Positions 36,968-46,608 of a DNA stretch of 64,000 nucleotides are shown here, piece after piece; within the stretch, counting starts at the first letter, position 1, and each line of letters begins with the position of its first letter. The stretch spans positions 434,001 through 498,000 of the forward strand of contig NZSL01000008.1 of NCBI GenBank assembly GCA_002696735.1. Direction: 5' to 3'. The translations under genes and the position numbers were made by a program. The notes beneath the pieces were generated by a model. That model searched no databases, had not been told where the DNA came from, and saw only the letters and a program-made list of their open reading frames with translations. The DNA comes from Methylophaga sp. (lineage in GTDB: Bacteria > Pseudomonadota > Gammaproteobacteria > Nitrosococcales > Methylophagaceae).

Positions 36968-38008
36968 ATGCGCAAAGCAGGTATTTTTCTGAGTGTTTGT
37001 TTGGGTTTAAGTCTGTTGTTTATCTCGGGATGTAGCAATGAATCTGAAAACGAGATAAAAGAAGTCAATCTGTATTCCGCCCGAATTGAATCGCTGATCA
37101 AACCTTTACTGGATGAATTCACTGAAGAAACCGGAATTAAAGTCAATCTGGTCACTGGTAACGCAGATGAGCTATTGCAACGTCTGCAGAATGAAGGTCG
37201 CAATACTCCCGCCGATATGCTGTTAACCACAGACGCGGGTCGTTTACACCGTGCTATGGAAGAAGACTTGTTACAACCCGTTGACTCTGAAATTCTGCAG
37301 CAACGCATCCCCTCTTCCTATCGTCATCCGGAAGGTTACTGGTTTGGTTTGTCGCTGCGTGCTCGTCCTATTATGTATGTGAAAGATCGTGTCGATCCTG
37401 CAGAACTTTCAACCTATGAAGCGCTGGTTGAACCACGATGGAACAACCGAATCTGTGTTCGTTCATCAAGTAACATTTATAACCAGTCAATGGTTGCTTC
37501 AATGATTGTGGCCAATGGTGAAGCTGCAACGGAAGAATGGGCAAAAGGACTGGTCGCCAATTTCGCCCGTTCGCCACAAGGCGGAGATCGCGATCAGATC
37601 AGTGCTGCAGCGGCGGGCCAGTGCGATATTGTTATTGCCAATACGTATTATCTGGCAGGTATGTTGACCAGCAACGATGCTGATGAAAAAGCAGCAGCAG
37701 AAAAGTTAGCGGTTTTCTGGCCAAATCAGGATGACCGTGGTGTGCATATTAATGTATCCGGAGCGGGCATTATTAAAGATGCCAAACATCGTGACAATGC
37801 TATTGAACTGCTGGAGTTTCTGACCAGCGATACTGCTCAGCAATGGTATGCAGAAACCAATGGTGAATATCCAGTTCGAGACGATATTGAAAGAGGCAAA
37901 GTACTTGAACAGTGGGGAGACTTCCGTGCCGATTCACTGGACATGGATAAATTAGGTGAATTTAACGCCGATGCGTTGCGGCTGATGGACCGTGCGGGTT
38001 GGCAATAA
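36968..38008 (+). CDS. Ferric-iron ABC transporter substrate-binding lipoprotein
   Basis: A 346-aa FbpA/FutA-type periplasmic binding protein. The leader ends in a lipobox (I-S-G-C), so it is lipidated. Family motifs include V-N-L-Y-S-A-R near the mature start, the A-D-M-L-L-T-T-D-A-G loop, and the paired Tyr iron ligands region I-A-N-T-Y-Y-L-A-G. GGAG lies 7 nt before the ATG. It is followed by the permease and ATPase genes, preceded by a candidate Fur box, and separated from the permease by a strong stem-loop. Confidence 0.92.
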   Translation: MRKAGIFLSVCLGLSLLFISGCSNESENEIKEVNLYSARIESLIKPLLDEFTEETGIKVNLVTGNADELLQRLQNEGRNTPADMLLTTDAGRLHRAMEEDLLQPVDSEILQQRIPSSYRHPEGYWFGLSLRARPIMYVKDRVDPAELSTYEALVEPRWNNRICVRSSSNIYNQSMVASMIVANGEAATEEWAKGLVANFARSPQGGDRDQISAAAAGQCDIVIANTYYLAGMLTSNDADEKAAAEKLAVFWPNQDDRGVHINVSGAGIIKDAKHRDNAIELLEFLTSDTAQQWYAETNGEYPVRDDIERGKVLEQWGDFRADSLDMDKLGEFNADALRLMDRAGWQ

Positions 38009-38020
38009 GCAATTGCATGC

Positions 38021-38060
38021 GTAAAGTTGGCAGTTTTGCCCTATCAACTGCCAACTTTAC
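38021..38060 (+). other. Intercistronic stem-loop between binding-protein and permease genes
   Basis: A perfect 13-bp stem (38021-38033 with 38048-38060) closes a 14-nt loop and ends 6 nt before the permease ATG, leaving no room for a Shine-Dalgarno. There is no T-run. Such hairpins after binding-protein genes commonly protect the upstream mRNA, keeping binding protein in excess over permease. It could also limit permease translation. Confidence 0.65.
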
Positions 38061-38066
38061 AATTAC

Positions 38067-39725
38067 ATGTCCTTCATAAACCAATTTCGCCCCTACCCGG
38101 CATTCATTTTTGTACTGGCAGTGGCCCTGTCAATGCCTGTGGCAGTGGTTTTGGCGCATGTTTTTGTTCCCAGTGGTGATATCTGGCAGCACTTAAGCAG
38201 TACTGTGCTTCCCGACTATATTCGTAATTCTCTGCTGTTAATGCTTGGCGTCGCTATGGGTACGCTGTTAATCGGTGTCACAACGGCCTGGCTCACCACA
38301 ATGTGTCAATTTCCAGGTCGCAGTGTGTTCGAGTGGGCCTTGTTGCTGCCGATGGCAATGCCTGCCTATATCATTGCCTATACCTATACCGGAATGCTGG
38401 ATTTTGCCGGTCCATTACAAACCAGCCTGCGTGAATGGTTTGGCTGGCAATACGGAGATTACTGGTTCCCCCAGATCCGCTCGCTAAACGGCGCAGTTGC
38501 TATGCTGACTCTGGTGCTTTATCCCTATGTCTATTTGCTTAGCCGCGCGGCGTTTCTGAATCAATCAATCTGCGTGCTGGATGTCAGTCGTACATTAGGT
38601 AATGGGCCATGGAAAACGTTCTGGAAGGTAGCGCTTCCGCTGGCTCGTCCAGCAATCATTGCCGGTTTATCATTAGCATTGATGGAAACCTTAGCCGATT
38701 ACGGTACCGTTCAATTCTTTGGCGTCAGCACTTTTACCACCGGCATTTTCCGAACCTGGTTCGGTATGGGCAGTGCTGCGGCAGCAGCTCAACTCGCCGC
38801 TGGACTGATGGTATTTGTCTTTGCCTTGGTTCTGATCGAACGTTATTCCCGTCGTAAAGCCCGCTATCACCACACCAGTCGTCGTCATCAGGATCTGCGT
38901 CGTTTTCCACTGACCGGCGGCCGGGCATTTCTGGCATTCCTGTTTTGCCTGTTTATCCTTGGACTGGGTTTTTTATTACCGGCATTGCAACTGCTTAGCT
39001 GGACCATCCATGTAGCCGATACCGTGATTGATGCAGAGTTTCTAAGATTATTGGTCAACAGCCTGTCGCTTGCCGCGTTTGCTGCCGTACTCGCTTTGTT
39101 ACTGGCGCTTGTTATGGCTTATGCCCAGCGACTTTATCCAGGCAAACTGGTGAGCGGAGCTGTTCAAGTGGCAGGAATGGGGTATGCCGTACCTGGCGCT
39201 GTTATTGCCGTTGGTGTGATGATCCCTTTTGCCTGGATTGATAACACCATTGATGATTTGGCGCGGAGTCAGTTTAATTATTCCACTGGACTATTATTGA
39301 GTGGCACATTGGTCGCAGTCACATTTGCCTATCTGACCCGTTTTCTTGCTGTGTCATTACAAACCGTAGACAGTGGCTTAACACGCATCACCCATTCGAT
39401 GGATGAAGCAGGTCGTTCGTTTGGATTTCGACCATTACAGATACTGAGACAGATCCATATACCGATGTTAAGTGCATCATTGATGACGGCATTGTTACTG
39501 GTATTTGTCGATGTATTAAAAGAGCTCCCCGCGACACTTATTTTACGTCCTTTTAATTTTAATACCTTAGCCGTAAAAGCCTACGAACTGGCATCTGATG
39601 AACGTTTGGCCGAAGCCGCTCCGGCAGCATTGGCTATTGTGATTGCCGGCATTATTCCGGTTATTCTGTTAAGTAAAACCATTACCCGATCCCGCAAGTT
39701 AAAATTGGCGATTGATGAAAACTGA
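38067..39725 (+). CDS. Ferric-iron ABC transporter permease
   Basis: A 552-aa inner-membrane protein carrying two binding-protein-dependent permease domains in tandem (about 55-270 and 335-540), each with the E-x-x-x-x-x-G EAA loop (L-G-N-G-P-W-K-T-F and E-A-G-R-S-F-G-F-R). This double-length FbpB form acts without a second permease. Its end overlaps the ATPase gene by 11 nt. The start follows a stem-loop and has no visible ribosome-binding site. Confidence 0.93.
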   Translation: MSFINQFRPYPAFIFVLAVALSMPVAVVLAHVFVPSGDIWQHLSSTVLPDYIRNSLLLMLGVAMGTLLIGVTTAWLTTMCQFPGRSVFEWALLLPMAMPAYIIAYTYTGMLDFAGPLQTSLREWFGWQYGDYWFPQIRSLNGAVAMLTLVLYPYVYLLSRAAFLNQSICVLDVSRTLGNGPWKTFWKVALPLARPAIIAGLSLALMETLADYGTVQFFGVSTFTTGIFRTWFGMGSAAAAAQLAAGLMVFVFALVLIERYSRRKARYHHTSRRHQDLRRFPLTGGRAFLAFLFCLFILGLGFLLPALQLLSWTIHVADTVIDAEFLRLLVNSLSLAAFAAVLALLLALVMAYAQRLYPGKLVSGAVQVAGMGYAVPGAVIAVGVMIPFAWIDNTIDDLARSQFNYSTGLLLSGTLVAVTFAYLTRFLAVSLQTVDSGLTRITHSMDEAGRSFGFRPLQILRQIHIPMLSASLMTALLLVFVDVLKELPATLILRPFNFNTLAVKAYELASDERLAEAAPAALAIVIAGIIPVILLSKTITRSRKLKLAIDEN

Positions 39726-40785
39726 TAGCACTATGCAACTTCCACAATTACTCGTCGACAATATCAGCATTGGTTATGCTGGCAGGCCGGTCGTTGAAGG
39801 TATTTCCTTTCACTTAAAAGAGGGTGAAATTGCCTGCTTACTTGGCCCGTCAGGATGCGGGAAAACCTCGGTCTTGCGTGCTATTGCCGGATTTGAACCA
39901 TTAATGCAGGGCAGCATCGTGTTGCACGGTAAAACTGTCAGCGCTGCTGAGTTTTCCCTGCCCCCGGAAAAACGCCATATCGGTATGGTATTTCAGGACT
40001 TTGCCTTGTTCCCACATCTGACAGTTGCCAAAAATATTGGTTTTGGTTTACAAAAACTGCCGCGGAAACAACAGCAGCAACGAATAGAGGAATTACTTGA
40101 ATTAGTTGAATTAACGGGGGCCCAAAACCAGTATCCTCATCAACTTTCCGGGGGACAACAGCAGCGTGTTGCCCTGGCACGAGCGATGGCACCACGTCCC
40201 GATATTCTGTTGTTGGACGAGCCATTTTCCAGTATGGATTCCGACTTGCGCGAACAACTTGCCCGAGAAGTACGTCATTTACTGCGTCGCGATGGGGTAA
40301 CAGCGATTATGGTGACCCATGATCAACATGAAGCCTTTGCCATGGCCGATCAAATTGGTGTGTTAGGTCAAGGAAAATTGCTGCAGTGGGGTAATGGTTA
40401 TGATTTATATCACCGACCAAGCAGTCGATTTGTTGCTGATTTCATCGGACAAGGTGTGCTGATACCTGGAGAAATTATTGCGGATAATAAAATCAGTACA
40501 GAACTGGGCATTGTCAGTGGCAAGATGACTTCAGATGCGAGTACTGGCCAACAGGTAAATTTATTACTGCGCCCGGATGATATTATTCATGACGATAATA
40601 GCCCGCTGAAAGCCGAAATTGTGGGCAGAGCGTTTCGCGGCGCGGTGTATCTCTACACGTTGAAATTGCAAAGCGGTCAGCAGATATTGTGTTTGGTACA
40701 GAGTCACCACCAGCACGATGTTGGCGAATTTCTGGGAATCCGACTGGAAGCTGACCATTTAGCCGTATTTGCAGATCAGAGCTAA
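39715..40785 (+). CDS. Ferric-iron ABC transporter ATP-binding protein
   Basis: A 356-aa ATPase with Walker A G-P-S-G-C-G-K-T (near 44-51), signature L-S-G-G-Q-Q-Q-R, Walker B I-L-L-L-D-E-P-F and the switch His in M-V-T-H-D. The C-terminal 110 residues form a TOBE-type regulatory domain, as in FbpC/AfuC. The start is taken at ATG 39715 rather than the TTG before it. It drives the two-domain permease encoded just upstream. Confidence 0.93.
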   Translation: MKTDSTMQLPQLLVDNISIGYAGRPVVEGISFHLKEGEIACLLGPSGCGKTSVLRAIAGFEPLMQGSIVLHGKTVSAAEFSLPPEKRHIGMVFQDFALFPHLTVAKNIGFGLQKLPRKQQQQRIEELLELVELTGAQNQYPHQLSGGQQQRVALARAMAPRPDILLLDEPFSSMDSDLREQLAREVRHLLRRDGVTAIMVTHDQHEAFAMADQIGVLGQGKLLQWGNGYDLYHRPSSRFVADFIGQGVLIPGEIIADNKISTELGIVSGKMTSDASTGQQVNLLLRPDDIIHDDNSPLKAEIVGRAFRGAVYLYTLKLQSGQQILCLVQSHHQHDVGEFLGIRLEADHLAVFADQS

Positions 40786-40903
40786 GGAATTTTTCACATA
40801 AAAAGCCGGGAAGTAGTACCAAGGTACAATAGGAATGTTTTATACAGCCGCCTATATTGTGAGCTACCACAAAAATAATTCTAAAAATCTCTGGGGGGCA
40901 TTT

Positions 40904-41449
40904 ATGAATAATTATATTAAAACGATTTTAGTCGCAGCTCTAACAACTTTTTCATTAACGATTAATGCAGCCACTTTATCTCTGACAGGTACAACGTCGT
41001 ATAACGCTAATGGCTTTAAAGGCGAAATATCTCAGGTACTAAACATCAATGATTTTCTGCCAGGCGCATCAGAAGGCTTTCATGTTGAAAAACCCAATCC
41101 AACAGCCATGAGTGCTGCTCATGTACAAACCGCTTTAGCAGCAGCGGGGTCAAGCTTTATAGTAACGGATTTTTTCAAAACTAATGATCCTGCTACTAAT
41201 ACGGTAAATACCTCATCTCTGGGTTTGGCATTTTCCGGATTTTTAATGAAATACGGAACAACCACTTTGATTGGTCTATTCGATACCCCCATATCAAGTC
41301 TGGATTTTCTGACACATAATGGTAAAGACGTTTCACATTTTGCCTATTTCACTACCTCGGTGTCAGAAGTGCCGTTACCAGCAGCATTGTGGTTATTTGC
41401 TCCAGCACTGATGGGATTAATGGCTTTTAGACGCCGTATTAACAAATAA
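40904..41449 (+). CDS. Secreted protein with VPLPA-type C-terminal sorting tail
   Basis: A 181-aa protein with an N-terminal signal peptide (ending N-A-A) and a C-terminal tripartite tail: V-P-L-P-A-A-L-W-L-F, a hydrophobic helix and R-R-R near the end. That is the PEP-CTERM-like VPLPA variant recognised by an exosortase/archaeosortase-type enzyme. The middle about 130 residues resemble no family I know and may be surface or biofilm related. The ATG at 40904 has a GGGGGG run upstream. No exosortase gene is in this window. Confidence 0.78.
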   Translation: MNNYIKTILVAALTTFSLTINAATLSLTGTTSYNANGFKGEISQVLNINDFLPGASEGFHVEKPNPTAMSAAHVQTALAAAGSSFIVTDFFKTNDPATNTVNTSSLGLAFSGFLMKYGTTTLIGLFDTPISSLDFLTHNGKDVSHFAYFTTSVSEVPLPAALWLFAPALMGLMAFRRRINK

Positions 41450-41470
41450 TACTAAGTTCAATATTCTTTA

Positions 41471-41498
41471 AAGCCGTGCCATGCACGGCTTTTTTTTT
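41471..41498 (+). terminator. Terminator after the VPLPA-tail gene
   Basis: A perfect 9-bp stem AAGCCGTGC (41471-41479) with GCACGGCTT (41483-41491) and a 3-nt loop, followed by a run of T to 41498: a textbook Rho-independent terminator. Confidence 0.92.
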
Positions 41499-41735
41499 GC
41501 CTGCAATTTATTAAAACAAGTCTTCCGGTTAATTACAAACACATTATCCGAGCCTGCTGATTGTTAACGCGATAAAACCCGGTTAATTCAAGTTAAGGCT
41601 TATCCGTTTTGCCAAATGTTAATGTGCTGGAAAATCAACAAAACTGCCTTTCAAAGATAACCTGTTTTCCTGCTATCCGATGATCAGCAGCGCCAAATTA
41701 CGGAAACAATATCGGCAGTTCTATCGGAGTCATTC

Positions 41736-44700
41736 ATGCTTAAAAGTGTTAGTCGGAAACCACTTTATGTGGGTTTAGCGGCTTCAGCGGGCGGATTGGA
41801 AGCACTAACCAGTTTATTAAAAAACCTGCCTAAACATGACAGTATCTGTATTGTCATTGCGCAACACCTTTCCCCTGATCATGAAAGCCTGTTGGCCAAT
41901 TTGCTCTCGCGCGAAAGTAACTTACCCGTCATTAACGCCAAACATGGTATGGCGTTAACGTTAGGCACTGCCATTGTCATTCCGCCGGGTTATAACGGCA
42001 CCGTCAGTGACGATAAAATATTTCTGCAATCCACTCGCAAACCGGGTGTGCCTAAACCCTCGGCTAATGATCTTTTTATTTCCCTGGCTGAGGCCTATCA
42101 GGACCGAGCTGTTGGTGTCGTTTTGTCGGGTACTGGAAGTGATGGCGCTCGAGGATGTCGGGAAATCAAAGCGCGCGAGGGTTTTGTGTTTGCTCAACAG
42201 CCCAATGAAGCCAAATATGAGGGTATGCCCAAAACCGCGATTGAAACAGGATGCATTGACCGTGTATTGAATGTGGCCAAAATCGCTGAGGAATTGATTC
42301 GTTTAGCGAATTATGAAGCCATTAGCAAGCTACCCAAAAATACCGATAATCAATTAGATTCTTTCGATACTATTTTGCAAGCGTTAGCCAGGCATACTGG
42401 CGTCAGCTTTTTTAATTACAAAGATAATACCCTGCGCCGACGCATTCATCGGCGATTAGTGGCGACCGATACGGCCAGCTGGATTGAATATGAACAATAT
42501 GTACAGGAGTATCCACAAGAACTGGATTATCTGTATCAGGATTTACTAATTTCGGTAACTGCATTTTTTCGTGATGCAGACGCTTTTGATGAACTCGAAC
42601 GACTACTCAGAAAAATCCTGCGAGGAAAAAGTAAAGGTGATGAAATCCGTATTTGGGTCGCTGGCTGTGCAACAGGTGAAGAAGCCTACAGCATCGCCAT
42701 TTTACTCTGTGAAATTCTGGGAAATGACCTTGTCGATTATCGTGCACAGATCTTTGCCACGGATATTGATACCAAAGCGTTAACCATTGCCCGTAAAGGG
42801 AAATATGAACTTGCAGCCATAAAAGGATTATCCCAACAACGGCTGGATAGGCATTTTTCGCACATGAGCGATGGTTATGAAGTCAACAAATCAATACGCG
42901 ATATGGTGTTATTTGCTAAACATAATCTGGTCGAGGATCCGGCTTTTCTGCGGCTTGATCTGGTGACATGTCGCAATGTCCTGATCTATATGAAAGCCCA
43001 ATTGCAAAAACAGATTCAGGCCACTTTCCATTATGCTTTGAATCAGGATGGCTTCCTGTTTTTAGGACAATCAGAATCATTAACCAATAATGAGTTGTTT
43101 GATATTGATTCTAATGCCGGTCGAACCTTTTCCCGTCGAAATGTAAACAGTTTGGAGTTTTACCGAAGAAACAAGGTGAAACAGCAATCTTTAAGCAAGC
43201 CATCCGCCCCGATAAAACCGCCCGTTATGAAGGATGTGGAAACCATGGACGAACGGGTGTTTAAAGCAGTTACCCAACACATCATTAGCAATGCGTTTGT
43301 CGTCGATAGCAGTATGGAAATACGGTTTATTTATGGTGATATCTCACCCATCACTCAAATAGGTCGTGGCCGTGCCAGCCTGAATATCCAGAGCATGATT
43401 CGCAGCGAATTTCAGCTGGAAATCAAAGGTCTGGTCTATAAGGCCAGAAATGAAACGCAAGCTTACCGCAGTCATAATATTCGCCTGGGCGATATTGCGT
43501 ATATGTTTGAAGTCATCCCGTTGCAGATCAAAGATATCAATGATGCGTTATATCTAGTCAGGTTCGAACAGACGACGCTCGATGACAATTTTGAAGAAGA
43601 AACCGATTCGGCAAATTATGAACGTATCGTGCAATTGCAACAGGAGTTGTCCTCCACCAAGGAACACTTGCAGACAGTGATTGAAGAATTGGAAACCTCA
43701 AACGAAGAGCTGCAATCAGTTAATGAAGAAATGCAGTCGGCCAATGAGGAGTTGCAATCGACTAACGAAGAACTGGAAACGGCTAATGAAGAATTGCAAT
43801 CAACTAATGAAGAACTGACAACCGTCAATGAAGAATTACAGGTAAAAAGCAGTGAAATTATTACGCTTAATGCCGACTTGCAGAACATGCAAAATAGTCT
43901 GTCCCACCCGTTGATTGTGATAGATGACAATTTATTACTAACGCACTTTAATCCCGCTGCAGAGCAACTGTTCAGTTTGACCACAGACAATGTGGGTTTA
44001 CGAGTCACTCAATTACGCAGCGACCATAACCTGCCGGATCTGGTCAAACTGATTGAAAAAGCACAAGAAACAGGAAAAACCGTAAATTTTCAAATTGCTG
44101 GCGAACGGCAGTATTTGTTATCGGTTAATTCGTATCTGGATAATCAGGGAAACATTAATGGTGCCGTTTTATTATTCTGGGATAACACCGAATTAATTCA
44201 TACCTATGATCGTCTGAAACAATCCTTAATTGATAATAATCTGCAAGCGCGGGCAATGGAAGCCGCTCAGCAAAGCATCGTTATTGTGGATGCATTGGCT
44301 GAGAATATGCCGATTCTATATACCAACCGTGCTTTTACTGAAATGACAGGTTATCAAAGTGAGGAAGTAATCGGGCAGAGCTGTCTGATATTACAGGGTG
44401 AAGCCACGCCTAAAGTAGCAATTCAATCCATAAAGAAGGCGCTCAAAGAAGGCAGGCCTTATGAAACTACGATGTTGAATTATCGTAAGGATGGAACAAC
44501 TTTTTGGAATCAGCTCAACATCGCACCGGTTTATGACAATAATACAGTGACTCACTTTATTGGCCTGCAATCTGACATTACTCAGACAATAAAAAATAAT
44601 CGACAAATGTCACTGGCACAATCGGTATTTGATAACACGCAGGACAATATTCTGGTCATTAATGACCGGCAAAATATTCTGTATGCCAATCAGGCAATGC

Positions 44701-46301
44701 TGACTACGCTCAATATTGAAAATGATGAAATCCTGGCGACCAATGTGAATGACTTTCTGCGATGTGATGAAGAAAGTGAATTATCTTTAAAACAGCTATG
44801 GAAGACGTTAGCAGACCAAGGCTCTTGGCGTGGCGAACTCAGCTTTTATATCCATGACAAATTAAAACCCCAGATTGTCTCCATCAGTCGTGTAGAAGAT
44901 CAGCATGACGGTGATGCCTGCTACGTGCTATTGGCCAGCGATATTGCTGAATTAAAAAGACGTGAACAGCAATTACATCAACTGGCCTTATTTGATGAAC
45001 TGACTGGCTTGCCAAACCGAATGCATCTTAATCAGATCCTGAAAGACACCGTTGCCAGAAGTCATCGCAAAGAAAGTAAGTTCGCCGTGTTATTTCTGGA
45101 TCTGGATAATTTCAAACGCATTAATGATTCGTTAGGGCATGCTGTTGGTGATGATGTATTGCAGTATTTCACTCATATTGTTTCGAGACTGGTCCGTGAG
45201 AGTGATACTTTTGCTCGAATAAGTGGTGATGAATTTGTCATTCTACTTGAGGAGATTGAATCTGAAGTTGATGCACAACTATTTGCACAACGAATCATCG
45301 AAAGTCTGAAACAACCCTTTCATACCCATAATCAGAATCTATTTATTTCCTCCAGTATCGGTATTGCCATCTACCCTGAAGATGGCGATTTACCCGATAT
45401 TCTGCTGCGAAATGCGGATATTGCGATGTACCGTGCCAAAGAAAATGGCAAAGGCTATTTTGGCTTCGTTGACCCGGATCGTTCAGATGAACTTAGAAAG
45501 CAATTACAGATTGAAGCCGAGTTACAAAGAGGTTTGGTTGAGGGGGAAGATATCGGTTTACATTTAGTTTATCAGCCGATATTCCATTGCAGCGAGCCAG
45601 ATATTAATGCATCGTTGGAAGCACTGATTCGTTGGCATCACCCCGAATTGGGGCACATTATGCCTCATGAACTTATCCCAATTGTGCAGATATCACAACT
45701 CACCGCAGAACTGGATGAGTGGGTCATCGAGCAGGTCGTTCAGCAACGCAAAAAATGGTTACAGGAGCATCCGGAAAAAGCTGAAAAACTCAGCATTTCC
45801 ATCAATATGCACCCGACACATTTAAATCGTTTGCATGACGCTGAAAAAAGTGAACTTTTGCAAAAGCTGCAAACACTTTCTCCACTTGACTGGCTGACCA
45901 TTGAGGTCACAGAAGTGGCGCTATTATCCCATTTTGAAAATGCCAAACTGGCATTGAAAAACCTCACCGATCTGGGTGTCTCCATCGCCATTGATGACTT
46001 TGGTTCAGGTTATTCAAACTTTGGTTATATTACGGAACTCAGTGAAGTCAAAGTAGTAAAACTGGATCGCTCGGTTATTTATCAATTCGAGAATGACCCG
46101 CAAAAACGTCGAAAAGTAAAAGCCTTACTGACCATGTTGCACGAAATGGGTTATGAAACCGTCATTGAAGGGATTGAAAATCAGCATGCTATGCAAACGG
46201 TGAGTGATATTGGCTGCCAGGGCGTCCAGGGCTTTTACCTCAGCAAACCACTTTCCGTTTCTCAGCTGGCTGATAAAGCAATGGATATTCAAAAAAACTA
46301 G
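41736..46301 (+). CDS. Hybrid CheB-CheR-PAS-GGDEF-EAL signalling protein
   Basis: A 1521-aa cytoplasmic protein. In order: CheB methylesterase (about 8-195; active Ser in A-A-S-A-G-G, His in A-Q-H-L, Asp in S-G-T-G-S-D-G), CheR methyltransferase (about 215-475; A-G-C-A-T-G-E-E-A-Y, C-R-N-V-L-I-Y), a first PAS, a heptad coiled coil (about 630-708), PAS_10 (about 715-825), a LOV-like PAS (about 840-950, Cys883), another PAS, GGDEF (about 1085-1245; motif S-G-D-E-F, I-site R-E-S-D) and EAL (about 1260-1515; E-A-L, D-D-F-G-S-G-Y-S). Catalytic residues of all enzyme domains look present apart from the S-for-G in GGDEF. It has a GGAG 7 nt upstream and stands alone. Confidence 0.92.
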   Translation: MLKSVSRKPLYVGLAASAGGLEALTSLLKNLPKHDSICIVIAQHLSPDHESLLANLLSRESNLPVINAKHGMALTLGTAIVIPPGYNGTVSDDKIFLQSTRKPGVPKPSANDLFISLAEAYQDRAVGVVLSGTGSDGARGCREIKAREGFVFAQQPNEAKYEGMPKTAIETGCIDRVLNVAKIAEELIRLANYEAISKLPKNTDNQLDSFDTILQALARHTGVSFFNYKDNTLRRRIHRRLVATDTASWIEYEQYVQEYPQELDYLYQDLLISVTAFFRDADAFDELERLLRKILRGKSKGDEIRIWVAGCATGEEAYSIAILLCEILGNDLVDYRAQIFATDIDTKALTIARKGKYELAAIKGLSQQRLDRHFSHMSDGYEVNKSIRDMVLFAKHNLVEDPAFLRLDLVTCRNVLIYMKAQLQKQIQATFHYALNQDGFLFLGQSESLTNNELFDIDSNAGRTFSRRNVNSLEFYRRNKVKQQSLSKPSAPIKPPVMKDVETMDERVFKAVTQHIISNAFVVDSSMEIRFIYGDISPITQIGRGRASLNIQSMIRSEFQLEIKGLVYKARNETQAYRSHNIRLGDIAYMFEVIPLQIKDINDALYLVRFEQTTLDDNFEEETDSANYERIVQLQQELSSTKEHLQTVIEELETSNEELQSVNEEMQSANEELQSTNEELETANEELQSTNEELTTVNEELQVKSSEIITLNADLQNMQNSLSHPLIVIDDNLLLTHFNPAAEQLFSLTTDNVGLRVTQLRSDHNLPDLVKLIEKAQETGKTVNFQIAGERQYLLSVNSYLDNQGNINGAVLLFWDNTELIHTYDRLKQSLIDNNLQARAMEAAQQSIVIVDALAENMPILYTNRAFTEMTGYQSEEVIGQSCLILQGEATPKVAIQSIKKALKEGRPYETTMLNYRKDGTTFWNQLNIAPVYDNNTVTHFIGLQSDITQTIKNNRQMSLAQSVFDNTQDNILVINDRQNILYANQAMLTTLNIENDEILATNVNDFLRCDEESELSLKQLWKTLADQGSWRGELSFYIHDKLKPQIVSISRVEDQHDGDACYVLLASDIAELKRREQQLHQLALFDELTGLPNRMHLNQILKDTVARSHRKESKFAVLFLDLDNFKRINDSLGHAVGDDVLQYFTHIVSRLVRESDTFARISGDEFVILLEEIESEVDAQLFAQRIIESLKQPFHTHNQNLFISSSIGIAIYPEDGDLPDILLRNADIAMYRAKENGKGYFGFVDPDRSDELRKQLQIEAELQRGLVEGEDIGLHLVYQPIFHCSEPDINASLEALIRWHHPELGHIMPHELIPIVQISQLTAELDEWVIEQVVQQRKKWLQEHPEKAEKLSISINMHPTHLNRLHDAEKSELLQKLQTLSPLDWLTIEVTEVALLSHFENAKLALKNLTDLGVSIAIDDFGSGYSNFGYITELSEVKVVKLDRSVIYQFENDPQKRRKVKALLTMLHEMGYETVIEGIENQHAMQTVSDIGCQGVQGFYLSKPLSVSQLADKAMDIQKN
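43683..43841 (+). repeat. Tandem 21-nt repeats coding a heptad coiled coil
   Basis: Seven and a half units of 21 nt encode E-E-(L/M)-(Q/E)-(S/T)-x-N, repeated without interruption between the CheR/PAS and the next PAS domain. The units differ in wobble bases, showing selection on the protein rather than recent DNA slippage. The stretch should form a stiff dimeric coiled coil and is common in CheB/CheR hybrid proteins. Confidence 0.9.
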
Positions 46302-46608
46302 TTTTCTTACTAAAACAGACAATGAAAAAAAGAGCATAAAAGCATTTCATTGATTGGTCAGGAAGCTATTTCGATCCCAATAATTACTTCAAAATATTGT
46401 TAGGCAGTCAACTTAATTCCCTGCGTCCTTTTACAGAAAGTCTACCTGGAAGGTGTTGTTACCCCCCACCCCACACCTGATACTTGCGCTATCTTATTGT
46501 TACAATCACAAGGTAAATATGCTAAATTCCCTGCTAATTGCCAATAATAATAAAGATACGTAATCATATGAAAATAATGGAGCTTTTCAGTATGGAAATT
46601 AACTGAAC
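46302..46608. other. Intergenic region before the 7TMR-DISM cyclase
   Basis: 307 bp between two plus-strand signalling genes. AT-rich, with no clear terminator or RNA gene. A 12-codon frame (46568-46606) ends 2 nt before the next ATG; it could be a leader peptide but has no ribosome-binding site. Confidence 0.35.

Noticed and set aside
43683..43841. CRISPR-like array from the 21-nt periodicity
   Set aside because: No spacers; the units are contiguous, in frame and vary at wobble positions, as expected for coding repeats.
43616..44008. 130-codon antisense frame, Ser/Cys-rich and repetitive
   Set aside because: It is the mirror of the 21-nt repeats coding the heptad coiled coil on the plus strand.
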